From Nitrospiria bacterium (GTDB lineage Bacteria; Nitrospirota; Nitrospiria; JACQBZ01): DNA of 22,712 nt. The notes beneath the pieces are model-generated. The model ran no database searches, was not told where the DNA came from, and was given only the letters and a program-made list of their open reading frames with translations. The stretch lies in NCBI GenBank assembly GCA_919901335.1, contig CAKKOZ010000124.1, positions 1 through 22,712 of the forward strand, read 5' to 3'. Of this stretch, positions 1 to 7,724 are shown in pieces; positions within the stretch are counted from its first letter, which is position 1, and every line of letters begins with the position of its first letter. A program made the translations under genes and the position numbers.

Positions 1-2417
1 TCAAGATCGGCGAGGATTTCTTCGGCCCGCTGATAGCGTTGTTCCGGATCTTTGGCCAGGCACTTGAGGATGATCTGGTCCAGTTTCTCCGGGACATGAG
101 GATTCAATGAGCGCGGAGAAACTGGGGGCGTGTGCAGGTGATGATAATAAACATCGCCTTCAATGAAAGGGGGTCGTCCGGCGGCCATGCGATAAAGGGT
201 GCATCCCAGTGAGTAGAGATCCGTCCGGTGATCCACCCGTTTTCCGTGGATCTGTTCCGGCGACATGTACAGCGGCGTGCCCTTCACGCCGGTGCCTTCC
301 AGTTCGGATTCGGATAGAATCTTGGCCAGACCGAAATCCATGATCTTCACCCGGCTCTCTTTGTTGAGCATGATGTTGGCCGGTTTGATGTCCCGGTGGA
401 TGACGTTCTTGTTGTGCGCGTATTCCAGACCCTGACAAACCTGCTTTGCGATGGCGATCAGATTATTGATCGGTATGGACGCGTTTTTTTCCAGCAATTC
501 CTTGAGGCTGACGCCGTCAATGAACTCCATGACGATGTACGGCTCAACCCCTTCAGAGCCGGTGTCGTAAATGGTCACGATGTTCGGGTGGTTGATGGCG
601 GCTGCGGCGCGGGCCTCCTGCAGAAAATCTTCCAGGACCTTCGGGTTATCTCGGACGCTCGGGGAAAGCACTTTGTAAGCGACAACCCGGTTTAAGACCG
701 TATCCTCCGCCAGGTAGACGACACCCATGCCGCCCTGTCCCAGCTTTGTGGACAGCTTATATCTCCCCTTCGATCCGCCGGCATCGGTGGTTTTTCGGTT
801 ATCGGCCAGCATCTTTTCACGGTGGAGGCTTTCCTTGACCCGTTCAATATGGTCCCGGACGTCCTTATAATTTAAATTTTCGGACAGGATCTTATCAAAA
901 AGGGACAAGGCGTTCTGATAGTCCCGGTTCTTTTCATAGATCAGGGCGAGGTTATAATAGGGATCCAGCGTCTCCGGCCCGATCTCTGTCTTGCTGATCA
1001 GTTTCTGATAACGTTCGCGCGCGGTATCCAGCATTTCGCGGTCCATGAAAATCTGTCCCAGAACGAGGGAAGCGGGGTAGTAATTCTCAGACTGGGTGTC
1101 CACTTTCTGAAGAAAGGCGACGGTATCCTCCATCCGGCCCAGCGTGTGGAAGATCATTCCGGCCTCGTAATAATCCCCGCTTTCTTCCAGCAGCCGCGCG
1201 GCCACTTCGTACGCGCCGGATTGGAGATAGAGCTGTGCCGCTTCCTTGAAGCGTTGGGCCTTCTCGAGCGCCTGCGCGGCGAGCAGCGGATCGCCGCTGG
1301 ACATGAATATCTCATGGGCCTTGGCAAAGTCGCCGCCCTTCATCAACATCTCACCGGCTTTTTTCATCTGGCCGGCCTTCTCGTACAGATCACTGGCCTG
1401 GAGAAAGTCCTCGGCCTTCTCATACATACGGGCTGCCTCAAGATAGTTCCGCTCGTCGAGATACATCTCGGCAGTGACGGTGCAGGCCTTTTTCGTGTTC
1501 CCGATCTGCTGGTACAGTTCGGCCGCCTTGAGATACTGTTTCCCTTCGTAGTAAAGGTCGGCCGCTTTTGGATAGTCGTTCACCGCGATACAGGCATCGG
1601 CGGCCTCGGTCGGATAGCCGCCCATGGAAAAGATGCGGGCCGCTTTCACCGGGTCGCCGGCCTTGGCGTATAACCGTCCGCTCTGTTGAGCGTAGGAATT
1701 CACGAGATGCTTCTGATCGGTCGTGGCCGGGGCCGCCTTCATGCGGACATTTTCCTGGAGGAAGTATTTTTCGAGGAGATCGGCGGCCTTGCCGTAATTC
1801 TGCGTGTGTTCATAACAGATCGCCGCTTTTTGGAGGTAGCCGGATTTCTCATACAGGCGGGCCGCCTCGCCGAAGTTCCGGGCCTTTTCGAACACCTCGG
1901 CCGCCATCAGCTCTTTGTTCCCGGCCAGGAGGACTTCGGCGGCCTTGATGTATTGACCGGCCCGCTGGTGCATCGCCGCGGCCCGTTCATGATTGCGAGC
2001 GCCTTCGTAGGCCGTCGCGGCAAGGGCCCAGTTCTTTTGTTGTTCATACAGCCGGCCCAGCGGTCCGTACACCTGCCCCTCGCGATACATTTTGATCGCG
2101 TCATCGAAATCGCCCGCCAGTTCGTAGAGCTCGCCCGCCCGAACGAAGTTTCCCTCCCGCTTGGCCCGCTTGGCATCCCTCCGGATCGCTCCGGTCTCCG
2201 ATTTGCCGGAGCCGCCGGAACCCTTGGATCCGCCCAACAGTTTCTGAAGGATGCGGACGACCACGATCACGACGATCATCGCGGCCATCAGGCTGACCAC
2301 GGTGGTCGTGTCATAGGTTTGAGCGATCTCCTGGGCGCCGGCGAGAATGTCTTTGAGGCGATCCAGGAAAGGTTTGATCTGTTCTTGACCGATGCCTTGC
2401 AGGAGCGGTTCCGTCAC
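1..2417 (-). CDS. Membrane-anchored Ser/Thr protein kinase with helical repeat array (C-terminus cut by window edge)
   Basis: This is a Hanks-type kinase that phosphorylates Ser/Thr on protein partners, most likely at the inner face of the membrane. About 805 residues are visible. Residues 39-56 form one hydrophobic membrane segment, followed by a basic Gly/Ser stretch that suggests the rest is cytoplasmic. Residues 89-218 and 242-440 hold a tandem 13-residue helical repeat, 444-515 two TPR-like repeats, and 551 onward the kinase domain. Catalytic features seen are the glycine loop GQGGMG (560-565), Lys582 in VAYK, Glu601, HRDIKPAN (674-681), DFG (694-696) and the SPE motif (719-721). Only the last part of the kinase domain or a short tail is missing. 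The GTG start overlaps the FHA gene stop as GTGA, with GAGG seven bases upstream, so the two are translationally coupled. The C-terminal kinase position is unusual, since most bacterial kinases of this type have it N-terminal. Confidence 0.9.
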   Translation of the reverse strand, partial: MTEPLLQGIGQEQIKPFLDRLKDILAGAQEIAQTYDTTTVVSLMAAMIVVIVVVRILQKLLGGSKGSGGSGKSETGAIRRDAKRAKREGNFVRAGELYELAGDFDDAIKMYREGQVYGPLGRLYEQQKNWALAATAYEGARNHERAAAMHQRAGQYIKAAEVLLAGNKELMAAEVFEKARNFGEAARLYEKSGYLQKAAICYEHTQNYGKAADLLEKYFLQENVRMKAAPATTDQKHLVNSYAQQSGRLYAKAGDPVKAARIFSMGGYPTEAADACIAVNDYPKAADLYYEGKQYLKAAELYQQIGNTKKACTVTAEMYLDERNYLEAARMYEKAEDFLQASDLYEKAGQMKKAGEMLMKGGDFAKAHEIFMSSGDPLLAAQALEKAQRFKEAAQLYLQSGAYEVAARLLEESGDYYEAGMIFHTLGRMEDTVAFLQKVDTQSENYYPASLVLGQIFMDREMLDTARERYQKLISKTEIGPETLDPYYNLALIYEKNRDYQNALSLFDKILSENLNYKDVRDHIERVKESLHREKMLADNRKTTDAGGSKGRYKLSTKLGQGGMGVVYLAEDTVLNRVVAYKVLSPSVRDNPKVLEDFLQEARAAAAINHPNIVTIYDTGSEGVEPYIVMEFIDGVSLKELLEKNASIPINNLIAIAKQVCQGLEYAHNKNVIHRDIKPANIMLNKESRVKIMDFGLAKILSESELEGTGVKGTPLYMSPEQIHGKRVDHRTDLYSLGCTLYRMAAGRPPFIEGDVYYHHLHTPPVSPRSLNPHVPEKLDQIILKCLAKDPEQRYQRAEEILADL

Positions 2418-3793
2418 GGGCTTACCTCGATGACCTGGAACGACGTATCACCGATTTTAATGAGATCCCCCGCGACGAGACGCTGGGTGCGGACTTCCTG
2501 GCTGTTGATGAAGCTGCCGTTGGTGCTTTTCAGATCAATGAAATAGTACCCGTCCTCCCTCCGCTCGATCGCGGCATGGTGGCGGGACGTTTTGGCATCG
2601 TTTGTATTAATATCGGTTGTGGTACGGCCGATGACGGTCTTATCCTTGAGCGGATAACGGGTGCCGGCCGATTTCCCTTCCACCATCTCCAGGCCCAGGA
2701 CGACCGGTTTTTCGGTCTTCGCGGCCGGCTCGGCCAGCGCGGCGGCGGCTTCCTCAAGCAGCGCTTCGTCCAGTCTCATGACGGTGGTGTCCCTCTGTTC
2801 CAGCGCGGCGTCTTCTTTTTTGGACGGGTCCTGTGATTTCTCGATGAACATGATCTGACAATCGCCGATTCGGATTTCATCGCCGTCCGCGAGCGTGACG
2901 GTCGTAATCTTTTCCCCGTTGACCCTCGTCCCGTTCTGGCTCGTTAGATCCTCCAAAATGAACCGGCCCTTGCTTTCGCGTATGACCGCATGTTCCCGGG
3001 AGGCGATCGTGTCGGGGATCGCGAGGTCGCATTCCTGATTTCGCCCGATCAAGAACCGGCTCCGGGTGATCACCTTTTTTTCAACGGACTCTCCGCCGGC
3101 CAGAAAGACCAGTTCCGGACGGGGTCTTAGAAAATAGTCGACGATTCCCCCGGGCCATTCCTGCCAGGCCAGATCCGAATCCTCGGCGGACTGGACCTGA
3201 ACCTCGTCGTAGGCTTGTACGGTGACCGGGGCCGAGGGCTTTCCGCCGTACGCATACTCGATGAATTGATCCTCGGTGGAACTGTCTTTGGACGCTGCGT
3301 CGGGATCGGCAAAAAACGCTTCCTGGAGGTTTCCTTTCACGAAGTAAAACAGATTGATCTCCTCGGCCCGCTTCAGGCAGACGACCACCTCTTTTTCAGA
3401 TGATTTGATCTGCTGCAAAAGGGATCCGATGTTGACCAGATGGGTGGTGCCGATGGTCGTCGGGAGTTTTTGGATCAGCACCAGCAGGCATTTGAAGAGG
3501 ATTGGGTTGGCCGCCAGCAATGTCAGCCGGGGTTGGTTCCGGGATGCCAGTGTTGTAAAATAGTCTCGAAGGGTTAAGGTCTTAAACTGACTCCCCGTGA
3601 GTTGAGCGGCCGCATAAGGGTTGTTCTGAAGGATAAAGAGGAGCAGGGGGGTGTTCGAATCCTCGGCCAGCAGAATCCATCCGGTCGGTCCGGTCTGGCC
3701 CTTTACCAGTTCCAATAATGAGTCAATGACCCCGGGCGAGTAGGGACGATGGGTAAAGACGGTTTTTGTTTTTGGCAACGTGACTGGAGGCAT
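2414..3793 (-). CDS. Protein with two FHA phospho-threonine-binding domains
   Basis: FHA domains bind phospho-threonine peptides, so this is the likely reader or substrate of the kinase encoded by the overlapping downstream gene. The protein has 459 residues. FHA1 (about 227-318) shows GR at 250-251, SREH at 265-268 and NG at 287-288. FHA2 (about 365-457) shows GR at 389-390, SRHH at 403-406 and NG at 425-426. Both have the residues expected for phospho-peptide binding. The linker (319-362) carries DTTVMRLDEALLEE at 335-348, similar to the kinase-phosphorylated motif of the mycobacterial FHA protein GarA. Residues 1-225 form a soluble alpha/beta-looking region that I do not recognise; a PATAN/DUF4388-like fold is possible but unproven. 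The ATG start at 3793 sits about 25 bases after the predicted transcription start. The ribosome site there is weak (GGATGG, ten bases away). Confidence 0.9.
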   Translation of the reverse strand: MPPVTLPKTKTVFTHRPYSPGVIDSLLELVKGQTGPTGWILLAEDSNTPLLLFILQNNPYAAAQLTGSQFKTLTLRDYFTTLASRNQPRLTLLAANPILFKCLLVLIQKLPTTIGTTHLVNIGSLLQQIKSSEKEVVVCLKRAEEINLFYFVKGNLQEAFFADPDAASKDSSTEDQFIEYAYGGKPSAPVTVQAYDEVQVQSAEDSDLAWQEWPGGIVDYFLRPRPELVFLAGGESVEKKVITRSRFLIGRNQECDLAIPDTIASREHAVIRESKGRFILEDLTSQNGTRVNGEKITTVTLADGDEIRIGDCQIMFIEKSQDPSKKEDAALEQRDTTVMRLDEALLEEAAAALAEPAAKTEKPVVLGLEMVEGKSAGTRYPLKDKTVIGRTTTDINTNDAKTSRHHAAIERREDGYYFIDLKSTNGSFINSQEVRTQRLVAGDLIKIGDTSFQVIEVSP

Positions 3794-3824
3794 TTTGTAC
3801 GCACCATCCGGCTATCTGGATTTC

Positions 3825-3853
3825 ATTGTAATCAAAGCCCTGAAGATTGTCAA
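3825..3853 (-). promoter_or_regulatory. Sigma-70 promoter of the FHA-kinase operon
   Basis: On the minus strand TTGACA (3853-3848) is followed after exactly 17 bases by TACAAT (3830-3825), matching consensus at 6/6 and 5/6. Transcription would start near 3818, about 25 bases before the FHA gene. This makes the FHA and kinase genes a unit separate from the aminopeptidase gene upstream. Confidence 0.6.
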
Positions 3854-3882
3854 CGGCATGATCTTTTGATTGTACTGCCAAA

Positions 3883-4926
3883 TTAGAAATGTCCGGTTGC
3901 ATCTGTCGGTGATCCGAGCGTATACCTCTGTCCCTCAAAGATGGCTTCGCCGTCCACCTCCACACGCTCGATGGCGGCAAAGACATCCACGTGAAACCGG
4001 TGTTTTTTTGGGAACCCGGCTTTCGTATACATGGCATGCTTGGCGCCGAGGGAGAGATGAACGCCGAGCATCCGTTCATACGCGCCGATATCGCTCACGC
4101 GGCGCTCGCGGGTGAGTGCGCGATTCAGACCGAATCCCAGCTCACGCACCCAGGCCACTCCCTCATCGGCGCGGATTTTCTCAAGCACGACGTGGAAGGC
4201 CCCCGGCGCATCGGGTGCGGCGACCAGGACCCCCTGTTCAATCACTGCGGAAAAAGGTTTTTCGGTCGCGTTTACCGAAAAATCAGTATCGCCAAACGCG
4301 AAAAGTTTGATCGTCCCATTCACGCGACGGATCTCCTTCGGCTCGGTGAAGACCTCGCCGATCGGAAACTGTCCTCCGATATTCTTCATGCCGGAATAGT
4401 CGCCGATGTTCAATTTCGCATCTTCAAGGGGGGTGTCGTAGACGAGTTCGGTCTCTTCGCAGATCACCTTGACACGATGCGCGCGGTCGAGGCGTTCCTT
4501 GAGCGCCGGTCCGACGGCGCGGTAATAAGCCGGGTCATACGCCAGGGCGTCGATGTATGTTGCGAGCTCCTCGTCGCGCATCCGCGCAAGGTGGGGGTGC
4601 TCGATCACTTTCAAACCGCGGTTGAAGAGCTCGATTCGAAACCGAAATTCGTTGAGGCGGAAGCGGGTCGATTGCACGAAGATCACCAAGTCCTTCGGCG
4701 CAAGCGCGTCCACGGCCCGCAGGATTTCTTCCGGCGTCGCTTTATCAAAATTTAACGTGGCGGCGTTCGGCAGGAGGGCGCGATATCCCTCCGCAAGCAG
4801 CGCTGCGAGGCGTGACCGGCCGTCATACACCAGAAGCGCCCCTCGGTCGGGGGCATGGCCGAGGGCCAGCGTGATGGAGTCGCGGAGATTGGCTTGGGCG
4901 GCGGCGAGCAATGAAGCGTGTTCCAT
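3883..4926 (-). CDS. M29-type (thermophilic) metallo-aminopeptidase
   Basis: This is a cytosolic metal-dependent exopeptidase of the aminopeptidase T / AmpS family, expected to remove N-terminal residues from peptides using a two-metal site. It has 347 residues, slightly shorter than the usual 370-410. Candidate metal ligands follow the family order: Glu191 in PIGEVFTEP, Glu262 in RELGFGLN, His290 in HLSLG, a Tyr near 300, then His312 and Asp314 in FHVDVF. I chose the ATG at 4926 because GAGG lies about five bases upstream and because 26 bases then separate it from the hrpB stop. An ATG farther upstream (4998) would run into hrpB and adds a poor N-terminus. It is probably cotranscribed with hrpB. 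Substrate preference cannot be read from the sequence. Confidence 0.85.
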   Translation of the reverse strand: MEHASLLAAAQANLRDSITLALGHAPDRGALLVYDGRSRLAALLAEGYRALLPNAATLNFDKATPEEILRAVDALAPKDLVIFVQSTRFRLNEFRFRIELFNRGLKVIEHPHLARMRDEELATYIDALAYDPAYYRAVGPALKERLDRAHRVKVICEETELVYDTPLEDAKLNIGDYSGMKNIGGQFPIGEVFTEPKEIRRVNGTIKLFAFGDTDFSVNATEKPFSAVIEQGVLVAAPDAPGAFHVVLEKIRADEGVAWVRELGFGLNRALTRERRVSDIGAYERMLGVHLSLGAKHAMYTKAGFPKKHRFHVDVFAAIERVEVDGEAIFEGQRYTLGSPTDATGHF

Positions 4927-4952
4927 ATCATCCTCTTCGAAAAACAAGTCAA

Positions 4953-7493
4953 CTAACGCGAACGTCGCTTGGCGCGGGCAGTGGGGACGGCCTTCCACGG
5001 ATCATCCGGCCACGGGTGTTTGGGGTAGCGGCCTTTCAATTCCTTCTTGACCTCGGCATAGGTCCGCTCCCAGAAGCCGCGAAGATCCTGCGTCACCTGG
5101 ATGGGACGGTGCGCGGGTGAGAGAAGATGCAACGTCACCGGGATCTTTCCGAAGCCCACACGCGGCGTGTCGGCCAGTCCGAACATCTCCTGCAGCTTCA
5201 CGGCCAGCACGGGGGATTCACCCGGCCGGTAGGAAAGACGCAGTCGCGATCCCGATGGAACGGTCAGATGTGTGGGCGCGCCTTCCTCCAGCCGCTGTTG
5301 AAGTTTCCAGTCCAGCCGTGCTTTTAGAATCGTGAGCAGGTCCAGTCGATTGAAGTGCTCTCGGCGCATGACGCCGCCGAGATAAGGCCCCAGCCATTCA
5401 TCGAGCGTTTCATTCAGCGCCGCGTCCGATAGATCCGGCCAGTCCTCTTGAGGCAACCATGGTCGCATCGATAGCACTCGCGCTTGATAATCGCGCGTCT
5501 CGCGCGACCAGGGAAGCGCTTCCATGCCGAGGCCGCGAATCCCTTCCAGTACGGCGGCGCGAACTTTTTCCGGGTCCGGATCGGGGATCGCGCCGCTGTT
5601 GATCAGCAGTTCGCCCAGCCGTTCCTCGCGCTGCGCGACGATTCTCTGAAGCTGCGTGTCCCAACGGATGGTCTCTTTCGTGCGAAACTGCGAAGCCATC
5701 CGGTCGCGCAACGCATCGATCTCCACGGCGGCGGCCAGATGGATCGTTCCCTCGGTTTCACCCGCATCGAGACTGGCCGCCACAAGGCAGGCCGGTCGCA
5801 TTTTATTTTCATGTTTCGGCAGCCGGGCACCGCGTCCGGAGGACAGAAGATAACGGACATCGCCCGGCGCGCGTTGAAGCGCGACACGGTCCGGATAAGC
5901 GAATGCCAGAAGGACACCGACCGTCTCTGCATCGTGTGTGGTTTCGGTTTTCCGGCTTTGAAGCAGACGATGATACTGGTGCGCCGCAAGGTCCGCACGC
6001 TGGCAGGCGTTTGGATCCGCCCCCAATGATTGCGCTCCCTCACGCCCGCGTGCGCGGAAGGCACGCATCGCTTCGATCCGGTCCAGAAAATCAGACGAAC
6101 GCTTCTTTTCACCGATGAGGATATCTCGTTCCGAAAGCAGCGCCGCGATATCACAAGCCAGGCGGCCCAGTCCAAGCGCGTCTGCGATATACACCATATA
6201 CGCGAGGCGCGGATGAAGCGGCAACGCGGCCATCGCCCGCCCGGCCGGTGTGATCGCGCCGTCCGCGTCGAGCGCGCCAAGCTCGGTCAACAAGCGTCGC
6301 GCCTGTGCCAGCGCGCCCGCGGGCGGGGAGTCGAGCCACGAAAGCGTGGCGGCGTTGCGCGCGCCCCATTGCGCAAGCTCAAGCGCAAGCGGCGTCAGAT
6401 CGGCCGAACGTATTTCCGGAATTGGCTGTGCGATCAGCCCACGATGGATCGTTTGACTCCAGAGCCGGTAGCAGACGCCGGGACCGAGTCGCCCGGCACG
6501 GCCCGCGCGCTGTTCGGCCGAGGCGCGTGAAATTCGCATCGTCGTCAGCCGCGTCAGACCGCTCCGCGGATCGAATTCGGGAACTCGTGCGAATCCCGAG
6601 TCAATGACGATGCCGATCCCTTCAATGGTCAGACTGGTCTCTGCGATCGGTGTGGCCAGCACCACCTTGCGCCGCGCGTCTTGCGACGGTTGGATCGCAC
6701 GGTCCTGCGCCTCCCACGGAAGATCGCCGTAGAGCGGGAAGACGTCAACCGTACGACGTTCCTGCGCGGCCTCCAGTAACTCTTGTGTGCGGCGGATCTC
6801 CCATGCGCCGGGTAGAAACACGAGCAGGTCCCCTTTGTCGTGCTCCAGCGCATTCAGCACGGCCTGTTTCACGACCGGCGGCAGTCGGCTTCCGGTATCC
6901 TCCGGATCGCGCGCCGCATAACGAACGTCCACCGGAAAACTGCGTCCGTGACTGGTGAGCAACGGCGCGTTGCCGAGGAGCGCCGCCACAGCCTCTCCAT
7001 CGAGCGTCGCAGACATCACGAGGAGCTTCAGATCCTCGCGCAGGGTCCGTTGACTGTCAAGACACAGCGCCAGAGCCAGATCCGAATGGATATGCCGCTC
7101 ATGAAACTCATCAAAGATCACAAGCCCCACGCCCGAAAGCCCCGGATCGGACTGGAGCCGCCGCGTGAGGATTCCTTCGGTCAATACTTCGATGCGTGTC
7201 TTGTGTGAGACCTTCGAGTCAAATCGGATGCGATAGCCGACCGTCCCGCCCACGGCTTCACCCAGCAGAAAGGCCATGCGCGCGGCCGCGGCGCGCGCGG
7301 CCAGCCGACGAGGTTCCAGAATCAGTATGGATCGTTTTTTCAGCCAGGGTTCATCCAACAGCGCGAGCGGAACGATCGTGGTCTTGCCGGCGCCGGGCGG
7401 CGCCTGCAGCACGACGGCCGCGTGAGAAGCGAGCGCTTCCCGGAGCGACGGAAGAATTTCGTGGATGGGCAGTGAGACATTTGAGGGGGTCAT
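4953..7493 (-). CDS. hrpB: ATP-dependent helicase HrpB (DEAH-box)
   Basis: HrpB is a DEAH/DExH superfamily-2 helicase presumed to act on RNA; its cellular role is poorly defined. The protein has 846 residues, close to the usual 810-850. Motif I is APPGAGKTT (31-39), motif II is DEFH (128-131), motif III is SAT (161-163), the ATPIAETSLTIEG segment begins at 280, and motif VI is QRAGRAGR (328-335). The end of the protein has the HrpB C-terminal signature with AVPTARAKRR. The start at 7493 overlaps the stop of a 56-residue gene as ATGA, which supports this start over an upstream one that would add 45 residues of poor, Arg-rich sequence. Motif II reads DEFH, as in other HrpB proteins, rather than DEAH. 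Confidence 0.95.
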   Translation of the reverse strand: MTPSNVSLPIHEILPSLREALASHAAVVLQAPPGAGKTTIVPLALLDEPWLKKRSILILEPRRLAARAAAARMAFLLGEAVGGTVGYRIRFDSKVSHKTRIEVLTEGILTRRLQSDPGLSGVGLVIFDEFHERHIHSDLALALCLDSQRTLREDLKLLVMSATLDGEAVAALLGNAPLLTSHGRSFPVDVRYAARDPEDTGSRLPPVVKQAVLNALEHDKGDLLVFLPGAWEIRRTQELLEAAQERRTVDVFPLYGDLPWEAQDRAIQPSQDARRKVVLATPIAETSLTIEGIGIVIDSGFARVPEFDPRSGLTRLTTMRISRASAEQRAGRAGRLGPGVCYRLWSQTIHRGLIAQPIPEIRSADLTPLALELAQWGARNAATLSWLDSPPAGALAQARRLLTELGALDADGAITPAGRAMAALPLHPRLAYMVYIADALGLGRLACDIAALLSERDILIGEKKRSSDFLDRIEAMRAFRARGREGAQSLGADPNACQRADLAAHQYHRLLQSRKTETTHDAETVGVLLAFAYPDRVALQRAPGDVRYLLSSGRGARLPKHENKMRPACLVAASLDAGETEGTIHLAAAVEIDALRDRMASQFRTKETIRWDTQLQRIVAQREERLGELLINSGAIPDPDPEKVRAAVLEGIRGLGMEALPWSRETRDYQARVLSMRPWLPQEDWPDLSDAALNETLDEWLGPYLGGVMRREHFNRLDLLTILKARLDWKLQQRLEEGAPTHLTVPSGSRLRLSYRPGESPVLAVKLQEMFGLADTPRVGFGKIPVTLHLLSPAHRPIQVTQDLRGFWERTYAEVKKELKGRYPKHPWPDDPWKAVPTARAKRRSR

Positions 7494-7660
7494 CGTTTCA
7501 CCGACAGCCGCATCAAGAGCAGCCCCGCTGCCAGGGATAGAGACGCCCCCATGCCGAATGCGGCGGCGTCGTTGAAGAAGCTGACGATGCCCAGCAGGAG
7601 GACGTTGCCATGGATCCCGATGAGCCATCGGTTCTGTTTAGGGTTGTTGAGCGCGGTCAT
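7490..7660 (-). CDS. Small two-helix membrane protein, coupled to hrpB
   Basis: This 56-residue reading frame begins MTALNNPKQNRWLIG and ends LLLMRLSVKR. It has two hydrophobic segments (about 13-29 and 34-51) separated by a short polar FNDAAAFG turn, and basic ends, so it looks like a helical hairpin in the inner membrane. Its TGA stop overlaps the hrpB ATG as ATGA, the same coupling geometry seen elsewhere in this window. The start codon lies six bases past a candidate -10 box, so the message may be leaderless; an AGGA seven bases upstream could otherwise serve as a ribosome site. I do not recognise a family. It could be a non-functional leader whose translation controls hrpB, but the hydrophobic pattern favours a real protein. 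Confidence 0.6.
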   Translation of the reverse strand: MTALNNPKQNRWLIGIHGNVLLLGIVSFFNDAAAFGMGASLSLAAGLLLMRLSVKR

Positions 7661-7666
7661 CCGTGC

Positions 7667-7695
7667 ATCCTATCAGCGGCCGTCACGTTTGACAA
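7667..7695 (-). promoter_or_regulatory. Candidate leaderless promoter of the 56-aa gene-hrpB operon
   Basis: On the minus strand TTGTCA (7695-7690, 5/6 to consensus) lies 17 bases from TAGGAT (7672-7667, 4/6). The ATG at 7660 begins six bases after the -10 box, which is where transcription would start, so the message would have no 5' leader. The -35 box is the opposite-strand reading of the -35 box of the divergent kinase gene. Confidence 0.35.
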
Positions 7696-7717
7696 GACCG
7701 AAAAGTTCTTCTACCAT
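7689..7717 (+). promoter_or_regulatory. Candidate leaderless promoter of the FGGY kinase gene
   Basis: TTGACA (7689-7694) is followed after exactly 17 bases by TACCAT (7712-7717), which keeps the most conserved -10 positions. The predicted start of transcription, about 7724-7725, coincides with the ATG at 7725. No ribosome-binding sequence is present upstream, which agrees with leaderless translation. The ATG at 7716 lies inside the -10 box and would then be excluded. Confidence 0.45.
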
Positions 7718-7724
7718 GCGCCGC

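Noticed and set aside
1146..2546. Long open frames on the plus strand (1146-1673 and 1686-2546) across the kinase repeat region
   Set aside because: They are antisense to a clearly recognised kinase gene. Their length comes from the repeated, GC-rich codons, and no known motif or ribosome site is present.
4927..4998. Upstream ATG start (4998) for the aminopeptidase
   Set aside because: It would overlap the end of hrpB and add 24 residues unlike the family; the ATG at 4926 has a good ribosome site.
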